Source: Oscillibacter sp. (GTDB taxonomy: Bacteria > Bacillota > Clostridia > Oscillospirales > Oscillospiraceae). Taken from it: a stretch of 64,000 bases of DNA. Location of the stretch: assembly GCA_022795445.1 (NCBI GenBank), contig JAAWGR010000004.1, forward strand, positions 21,180 to 85,179, given 5' to 3'. The position numbers and the translations under genes are program-made. Under the pieces are notes generated by a model. It did no database searches, was not told the DNA's origin, and saw only the letters and a list, made by a program, of their open reading frames with translations. Shown here piece after piece: positions 58,528 through 64,000 of this stretch (positions are counted from its first letter, which is position 1; every line of letters starts with the position of its first letter).

Positions 58528-59607
58528 TCACGCTTTCTGGGAAAACCGGAATACCGTTGTATGTTCCCAGGTCTCACCCGCACGCAGGAGACAGTTCTCA
58601 AAATTGGCCTTATTCGGCGCGTCCGGAAAAAACTGCGTCTCCAGACAAAACGCCCAACGCTTGTCATACGGCGTGCCGCTCTTTCCTTTCGGGCAGTTAT
58701 CCAAATAATTTCCAGTATAGAACTGGACACCAGGCAAGGTCGTTTCTACATCCAGCACAATCCCTGTTTTCGGAGACATCGCCCGTGCTGCTGGATGTAA
58801 GACCCCAGTCTTCCCGCGCAGTGCCCAGTTGTGGTCATACCCGCCTGCTTGGACCAGCTGGATAAATGCATCGCTGATATGTGCTCCGATAGCCTTTGGC
58901 TCCCGCAGGTCCATTGGCGTCCCTGCTACGTCCGCCAGCTCGCCGGTTGGGATCGAGGCCGCGTCTGTAGGCGTGTATTGGTCGGCAAAAATTTGGATTG
59001 TCTGCCCCAGCACCGTCCCAGAGGCGTGCCCCGCCAAGTTGAAATACGCATGGTTCGTCAAGTTGCACAGGGTATCTTGATCACTTTTTGCAAAATATTC
59101 GATTTTTAAACCTTCTTCTGACAACGTGTACGTCACACGAACATCCAGGTTTCCTGGGTAGTTCTCCTGCTGGTGTGTGCTGCGCAATGTCAGCGTCAGA
59201 GAGGCTTCGCCGGCCTCCTCTACCTTCCAAACCTTTTTGTCAAACCCCTCAAGCCCGCCATGCAGATGATTTGGCTCAGCATTGGCGGCAAGGGGGTATT
59301 CATGGCCATTTAGTTCAAAAGCGGGCACATAATACTCTTTACCATCCATCATACGCCGTCTTCCACTGATCCGGTTCGCCACCCGTCCAACCAATGCGCC
59401 CATATATTTATCCTGCTCCCGGTAAGCGTCCAGGCTGTCAAACCCAAGCAGAACATCCACCGGCTTTCCGTTCCGGTCTGGAACTTGCAAGGCACGCAGT
59501 GCGCCGCCATAAGTAATGATATCACAGGACAGCGCTCCTGCCCGCAGGGTGTACTGTTCTACTAATGTGCTGTCTGGCATTACGCCAAAAGGGATTTTTT
59601 CGATCAT
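58528..59607 (-). CDS. galM: Aldose 1-epimerase (mutarotase)
   Basis: The 359-residue beta-sandwich enzyme interconverts the alpha and beta anomers of galactose and glucose. Family blocks: YGGALRALQVPDRNGKPVDVLLGFDSLDAY, VGRVANRISGRR, the catalytic His regions NEPNHLHGG and LTNHAYFNLAG, and the catalytic Glu near FCLETQFFPDAPN. ATG 59607 follows AAAGGAGAGAACAGTTATC. No other galactose genes are adjacent; the preceding gene on the strand is the NiaR-type repressor. Confidence 0.94.
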   Translation of the reverse strand: MIEKIPFGVMPDSTLVEQYTLRAGALSCDIITYGGALRALQVPDRNGKPVDVLLGFDSLDAYREQDKYMGALVGRVANRISGRRRMMDGKEYYVPAFELNGHEYPLAANAEPNHLHGGLEGFDKKVWKVEEAGEASLTLTLRSTHQQENYPGNLDVRVTYTLSEEGLKIEYFAKSDQDTLCNLTNHAYFNLAGHASGTVLGQTIQIFADQYTPTDAASIPTGELADVAGTPMDLREPKAIGAHISDAFIQLVQAGGYDHNWALRGKTGVLHPAARAMSPKTGIVLDVETTLPGVQFYTGNYLDNCPKGKSGTPYDKRWAFCLETQFFPDAPNKANFENCLLRAGETWEHTTVFRFSQKA

Positions 59608-59639
59608 GATAACTGTTCTCTCCTTTGTATGATTTTCGA

Positions 59640-60152
59640 TCAGCCCTCCAGCAGGACGCCTAACTCCCGCAAGGCTTCGTGTACACGCTTCCAGACCGCC
59701 TCGTTCGGACAGGCCAGGGTGTGCAGATGGATACCCCCTGTCAGGTCAGACAACGGACGTGCTTCCGCTTCTTCACAGTGCCGCAGAAACTGTTGGACAT
59801 CATAGCGGCTCGCAAGCTGGAGCGGTCCCGTCAGCTGCCCGTAAATTGGGTGCTCCACGATGACATCCAGCACTGTGCAGCCATAATCCACCATTGTGTT
59901 CAGCTCCGCTTCCATCCCTGCCGCGTTGTGCCGGCACGGCACCTTTCGGACGAGCCCAGCGGCAGCTTTCATGATCACATAGCCCCTAGGTGTTGCAGAG
60001 ATGTCCGCACCTCCGGCCCGCAGCAACGCCACATCCCCAACGATAATCTGTCGGCTCACGGAAAATTGCTCCGCCAAATATCCGGCGCTGATGGCCCGGT
60101 TGGACTGCTGGAGAATCTCTAAAATGGCCTGCCGCCGCTCTTCTGCCGCCAT
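59640..60152 (-). CDS. niaR: NiaR-type transcriptional repressor (HTH + 3H domain)
   Basis: The 170-residue protein has an N-terminal HTH_11 winged helix (RRQAILEILQQSNRAISAGYLAEQFSVSRQIIVGDVALL) and a C-terminal 3H domain with conserved histidines (VPCRHN, VEHPIYG, GGIHLHTL). NiaR/YrxA binds niacin and represses NAD synthesis and niacin transport genes. The start at 60152 is preferred over the track's 60182: an extended -10 (TGGTATACT, about 60184-60192, minus strand) would start the transcript inside the longer form, and GGAGGGGACC precedes this ATG. No nad genes are seen nearby. Confidence 0.9.
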   Translation of the reverse strand: MAAEERRQAILEILQQSNRAISAGYLAEQFSVSRQIIVGDVALLRAGGADISATPRGYVIMKAAAGLVRKVPCRHNAAGMEAELNTMVDYGCTVLDVIVEHPIYGQLTGPLQLASRYDVQQFLRHCEEAEARPLSDLTGGIHLHTLACPNEAVWKRVHEALRELGVLLEG

Positions 60153-60246
60153 AACGGTCCCCTCCATCTGTATATTTTCCAACAGTATACCACAAATGGA
60201 GGAAAAATCCTACCCTTGCCTTTTCCTTTTTCAAAACAGTAAGCGG

Positions 60247-60292
60247 CAAAAAAGTCCGGCGCGGTTTTACCGCGCCGGAACTTTTTATCGGA
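60247..60292 (-). terminator. Strong terminator of nifJ
   Basis: On the minus strand TTCCGGCGCGGT and ACCGCGCCGGA form a long GC-rich stem around AAA, followed by CTTTTTT, 10 to 50 bases after the nifJ stop. Confidence 0.9.
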
Positions 60293-60300
60293 AGGAAAAC

Positions 60301-63300
60301 TTATTCGGCGTACATCTCTTTCAGCTTCAGCAGGTGCTGATAGCGTTCCATAGCCGACTTCTCGTTGCGCTGGAACAACTCGCTGGCCCGATCGGGGAAC
60401 TCACGAGTCAGGCGGCTGTAACGAGCCTCGTTCATCAGGAACTCCTGATACCCACCGGCGGGTTCCTTGGAATCCAGGGTGAACTTGCCGCCCTCAGCAG
60501 CTGGGTTGAAGCGGAACAGGTTCCAATAACCGCACTCTACGGCCTTCTTCATCTCGACCTGGCAGTTGGCCATGCCGCCCTTGATGCTGTGCATCTCGCA
60601 GGGAGAATAGGCAATGATCAGAGACGGACCATTGTAAGCCTCAGCCTCCTGGATGGCCTTCAGGGTCTGGGCCGGGTTCGCGCCCATGGCAATCTGGGCA
60701 ACGTAGATATAGCCATAGCTCATGGCAATCTCAGCAAGAGATTTCTTCTTAATCTCCTTGCCGGCTGCCGCAAACTGCGCCACCTGGCCGATGTTGGAAG
60801 CCTTGGAAGCCTGGCCGCCGGTGTTGGAGTAAACCTCGGTATCGAACACGAAGATGTTCACATCGTTGCCAGAAGCAAGAACGTGATCCACGCCGCCGAA
60901 GCCAATGTCGTAGGCCCAACCGTCGCCGCCGAAAATCCACAGGGACTTCTTGGAGAGGTATTCCTTCTGGCCCAGGATCTCTTCCACCAGCTTGCAGGCG
61001 TCACAGTCGCAGTATTTCGCGCCGGAAGCCTTCAGCTCCTGGGCATGGGCCAGCATCTCGCCCTTCTTCTCACCGAAAATCTTGTCGGCCTCGGGGCTGG
61101 AGAGGAAGTTGATGTTATCGTCAGGAGTCAGGATCGCTTCTTCCATTGCGGCGATATATGCTTTTGTGGCCTCGGCGTTGGTCTTGCCGTCTTCCATGGT
61201 ATCCAGCCACTTCTGCGCAGCGTCCTTGAGGGGCTGATAGGCCCACTCCACCGCGATCAGAGCGCGGGTCTTATCGGCCAGGGAATCCCGGATGGCCTTC
61301 TGACCCAGATACATACCCAGACCATGCTCGGCGTTGTCCTCGAACAGGGAGTTGGACCATGCGGGGCCGCGGCCTTCCTTGGTAGCGGCGTAGGGAGAAG
61401 TCGCCGCAGGGCCGCCCCAGATGGAGGAACAACCGGTGGCATTGGAGATATACATCCGGTCGCCGAAGAGCTGGGTCACGAGGCGGGCATAGCTGGTCTC
61501 GGCGCAGCCTGCGCAGGAGCCGGAGAACTCAAGCAGCGGCTTGTGGAACTGGCTTCCCTTTACGCCGGGGAGCGCCTGCATGTCCTTCTTTTCGGCAACC
61601 TCGGCCACGCAGTAGTTGAACACATCCTGCTGAGCCGCTTCCTGCTCCTGGGAAACCATCTTGAGGGCCTTTTCGCCCTTCTTGCCCGGGCAGACGCCCA
61701 CGCACACGCCGCAGCCCATGCAGTCCAGTGGGGAGACGGCGATGGTAAATTTATAGTCGTTCTTGCCGATGGCATCCACGGTCTTGGCAGCGGCAGGAGC
61801 CTTGGAAGCTTCCTCCTTCGTCAGCGCGTAAGGACGGATGGTAGCATGGGGGCAGACATAAGCGCACTGGTTGCACTGGATGCAGTTCTCAGGAATCCAG
61901 GTCGGGACGCTGACAGCTACGCCGCGCTTTTCGTAAGCAGCAGCGCCCAGCTCGAACTGGCCGTCGACGTGCTTGACGAATGCGGACACGGGCAGGCTGT
62001 CGCCGTCCATCTTGCCCACGGGGTTGAGGATGGTTTTGACCTGTTCGACCAGTTCCGGCTTGCCTGCGAGGACGGTGTTGTCAGGAGTATCCTGAGCGTC
62101 GGCCCAATCGGCAGGAACTTCAAACTTGTGATAGGCAGTCGCACCAGCGTCGATGGCCTTGTGGTTCATGTCAACCACATCCTGGCCCTTCTTCAGGTAG
62201 GAATGGGTAGCAGCATCCTTCATATACTGGATGGCCTCAGACTCAGGCATAACCTTTGCCAGAGAGAAGAACGCAGATTGGAGGATGGTATTGGTACGCT
62301 TACCCATGCCGATTTCCTTCGCCAAGTCGATGGCGTTGATGGTATAGACCTGGATGTTGTTCTTGGCAATATAGCGTTTAGCAACGGCGGGCATGTGCTT
62401 GTTAACTTCTTCGTCGCTCCACTGGCAGTTAATCAGGAAAGTGCCGCCGGGCTTTACGTCGCGGACCATCGGGAACGCCTTGATGATATAGGCGGGCACA
62501 TGGCAGGCCACAAAGTCCGCTTTATTGATATAATAGGGGCTGCGGATGGGCTTGTCGCCGAAACGCAGGTGGCTGACGGTGACGCCGCCGGTTTTCTTGG
62601 AGTCATACTGGAAATACGCCTGGACGTATTTGTCGGTATGGTCGCCGATGATCTTGATGGAGTTCTTGTTGGCGCCCACGGTACCGTCGCCGCCCAGACC
62701 CCAGAACTTGCACTCGATGGTGCCTTCCGCGGCGGTGTTGGGGGCGGGATGCTCCTCCAGGCTCAGGTTGGTCACATCGTCCACGATGCCGATGGTGAAC
62801 TGGCGCTTCGGCTCAGCCTTGGACAACTCCTCATAAACAGCAAACACGCTCCGGGGCGGGGTATCCTTGCTGCCTAGGCCATAGCGGCCGCCGATGACCT
62901 TGATGTCGTTCTTGCCGGCATTGGCCAGGGCGGTAACCACATCCATATACAGAGGCTCTCCCTGAGAGCCAGGCTCCTTGGTGCGGTCCAGAACCGCGAT
63001 CTTCTTGCAGGTGCTGGGGATGGCTTCGATCAGCTTATCTGCACGCCAGGGCCGGTACAGGCGGACCTTAATCAGGCCAACCTTTTCACCCTGGGCGGTC
63101 ATATAATCGATTACTTCCTCGGCAACATCACAGATGGAACCCATTGCAATGATTACCCGCTCTGCGTCGGGAGCGCCGTAGTAGTTGAACAGTTTATAGT
63201 CTGTGCCCAGCTTGGCATTAACCTTGTCCATGTACTTCTCAACCACGGCGGGCAGAGCGTCATAGTAAGGATTGCAGGCCTCGCGGTGCTGGAAGAAGAT

Positions 63301-63969
63301 GTCGCCATTCTCGTGGGAGCCGCGCATACTGGGACGTTCAGGGTTCAGGGAGTGCTTGCGGAACGCGTCCACAGCGTCCATATCGCACATTTCTTTCAGA
63401 TCGTCGTAATCCCAAACGGCAACCTTCTGGATCTCGTGGGAAGTACGGAAACCATCGAAGAAGTTCACGAAGGGAACACGGCCCTCAATGGAGGCCAGAT
63501 GTGCTACAGGACCCAGGTCCATGACCTCCTGGACGTTGCCCTCGCAGAGCATGGCGAAGCCGGTCTGGCGGCAGGCCATGACGTCGGAGTGGTCGCCGAA
63601 GATATTCAGCGCGTGGCTGGACACGGTGCGGGCGGACACATGGAACACGCAGGGCAGCAACTCGCCGGCGATCTTATACATATTGGGGATCATCAGCAGC
63701 AGGCCCTGGGATGCGGTGTAGGTGGTCGTCAGAGCGCCAGCGGCGAGGGAACCGTGGACAGTGCCGGATGCGCCGGCTTCGGACTGCATTTCCACGACCT
63801 TCACAGTGGTGCCGAAAATGTTTTTTTGACCGGCGGCGGACCACTGGTCGACCAAGTCTGCCATGGGCGAAGACGGGGTGATGGGGTAAATGCCCGCCAC
63901 CTCGGTAAACGCGTAGCTGACATATGCAGCGGCGTTGTTACCGTCCATGGACTTGAACTTTCTTGCCAT
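60301..63969 (-). CDS. nifJ: Pyruvate:ferredoxin (flavodoxin) oxidoreductase
   Basis: The single-chain, 1222-residue enzyme oxidises pyruvate with CoA to acetyl-CoA and CO2, passing electrons to ferredoxin. Domains in order: pyruvate-binding N-terminus (VAGIYPITPSSPMADLVDQW); the gamma-type domain; two 4Fe-4S clusters (CIQCNQCAYVCPHATIRP and CMGCGVCVGVCPG); the TPP-binding domain with the proximal cluster (CAGCAETSYARLVTQLFGDRM and GDGWAYDIGFGGVDHVLASGNDVNIFVFDTEVYSNTGG). It is slightly longer than the usual 1170-1180. ATG 63969 follows TAGGAGGTAAGTAT. Its cofactor TPP is made by the thiN product encoded at 9125. Confidence 0.97.
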   Translation of the reverse strand: MARKFKSMDGNNAAAYVSYAFTEVAGIYPITPSSPMADLVDQWSAAGQKNIFGTTVKVVEMQSEAGASGTVHGSLAAGALTTTYTASQGLLLMIPNMYKIAGELLPCVFHVSARTVSSHALNIFGDHSDVMACRQTGFAMLCEGNVQEVMDLGPVAHLASIEGRVPFVNFFDGFRTSHEIQKVAVWDYDDLKEMCDMDAVDAFRKHSLNPERPSMRGSHENGDIFFQHREACNPYYDALPAVVEKYMDKVNAKLGTDYKLFNYYGAPDAERVIIAMGSICDVAEEVIDYMTAQGEKVGLIKVRLYRPWRADKLIEAIPSTCKKIAVLDRTKEPGSQGEPLYMDVVTALANAGKNDIKVIGGRYGLGSKDTPPRSVFAVYEELSKAEPKRQFTIGIVDDVTNLSLEEHPAPNTAAEGTIECKFWGLGGDGTVGANKNSIKIIGDHTDKYVQAYFQYDSKKTGGVTVSHLRFGDKPIRSPYYINKADFVACHVPAYIIKAFPMVRDVKPGGTFLINCQWSDEEVNKHMPAVAKRYIAKNNIQVYTINAIDLAKEIGMGKRTNTILQSAFFSLAKVMPESEAIQYMKDAATHSYLKKGQDVVDMNHKAIDAGATAYHKFEVPADWADAQDTPDNTVLAGKPELVEQVKTILNPVGKMDGDSLPVSAFVKHVDGQFELGAAAYEKRGVAVSVPTWIPENCIQCNQCAYVCPHATIRPYALTKEEASKAPAAAKTVDAIGKNDYKFTIAVSPLDCMGCGVCVGVCPGKKGEKALKMVSQEQEAAQQDVFNYCVAEVAEKKDMQALPGVKGSQFHKPLLEFSGSCAGCAETSYARLVTQLFGDRMYISNATGCSSIWGGPAATSPYAATKEGRGPAWSNSLFEDNAEHGLGMYLGQKAIRDSLADKTRALIAVEWAYQPLKDAAQKWLDTMEDGKTNAEATKAYIAAMEEAILTPDDNINFLSSPEADKIFGEKKGEMLAHAQELKASGAKYCDCDACKLVEEILGQKEYLSKKSLWIFGGDGWAYDIGFGGVDHVLASGNDVNIFVFDTEVYSNTGGQASKASNIGQVAQFAAAGKEIKKKSLAEIAMSYGYIYVAQIAMGANPAQTLKAIQEAEAYNGPSLIIAYSPCEMHSIKGGMANCQVEMKKAVECGYWNLFRFNPAAEGGKFTLDSKEPAGGYQEFLMNEARYSRLTREFPDRASELFQRNEKSAMERYQHLLKLKEMYAE

Positions 63970-64000
63970 ATACTTACCTCCTATAAATCGCTGCCCCAGG

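Noticed and set aside
60001-62877. 958-codon open frame antisense to nifJ
   Set aside because: It runs opposite to a perfect nifJ gene; its length follows from nifJ's strong codon bias, it has no ribosome site, and its composition (runs of GLG/HAV/DD) is that of a shadow.

Overview
The window reads as chromosomal DNA of an anaerobic, spore-forming Gram-positive bacterium, most likely a member of the Oscillospiraceae or related Clostridia. Four things point there: a complete spoIIAA-spoIIAB-sigF operon; a pyruvate:ferredoxin oxidoreductase; a nine-gene V/A-type ATPase operon; and T-box, IreB, SpoIIIE/FtsK and GerMN genes. Genes are densely packed on both strands in moderately GC-rich DNA. A few AT-richer genes (3671-4321, 14144-15948, 34330-35460, 48088-48700) look like accessory insertions. 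This placement rests on gene content and protein character; no database search was possible.

Layout. 1-3470 (minus): the 5' part of trpS, then a GtrA flippase / polyprenyl-phosphate glycosyltransferase / membrane glycosyltransferase cassette. 3671-9757: a methyltransferase, ftsK/spoIIIE, uppP, an MntR-like regulator, a degenerate nucleotidyltransferase and thiN. 10193-12496 (plus): a small ORF followed by a radical-SAM protein with C-terminal helix-hairpin-helix and its partner, the TIGR03916/TIGR03915-type pair of unknown function thought to act on DNA. 12384-13853 (minus): the spoIIA operon, convergent with and overlapping that pair. 14144-20879: an Fe-S aldo/keto reductase, a four-gene minus cluster (DNA glycosylase, HAD phosphatase, HpaI-type aldolase, pentapeptide protein), an EamA transporter, a TagA-like glycosyltransferase, tmk and a Cys/Gly/Asn-rich mini-protein. 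21004-24796: mltG, a U32 peptidase-like gene and an FAD oxidoreductase. 24900-27222: an HTH membrane regulator divergent from an ECF sigma/anti-sigma pair.

27286-34265 (minus): an SH3-NlpC/P60 secreted protein, a conserved unknown and ireB, then a T-box-controlled operon of NUDIX hydrolase, pheS, an Imm51-like gene and pheT. pheT carries an extra copy-like tRNA-binding domain. 34330-44587 (minus): an FkbM methyltransferase, then the V/A-ATPase operon H-I-K-E-C-F-A-B-D with a perfect promoter. Its K subunit keeps the Na+-ligand pattern, and a cluster of four hairpins sits between F and A. 44852-50533: a dipeptidase, a GH13 amylase, low-GC hypotheticals, a deformylase-like protein and a LarA-like protein. 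50576-55452: a D,D-carboxypeptidase, a ComEA-like protein, a two-component system and a GerMN lipoprotein. 55491-57048: a divergent Rrf2 regulator/cysK pair sharing two TACC-N13-GGTA operators. 57097-64000: a nitrilase-MGMT fusion, a small membrane protein, galM, a NiaR-type repressor and nifJ.

Functional themes are cell-envelope construction and turnover, sporulation control, ion-coupled bioenergetics (nifJ and a probably Na+-linked ATPase) and translation. The most unusual observations are the extra tRNA-binding-like domain in PheT, the nitrilase-alkyltransferase fusion, the radical-SAM pair with a dyad over its promoter, the Cys-rich mini-protein, the paired Rrf2/cysK operators and the palindromic hairpin clusters.
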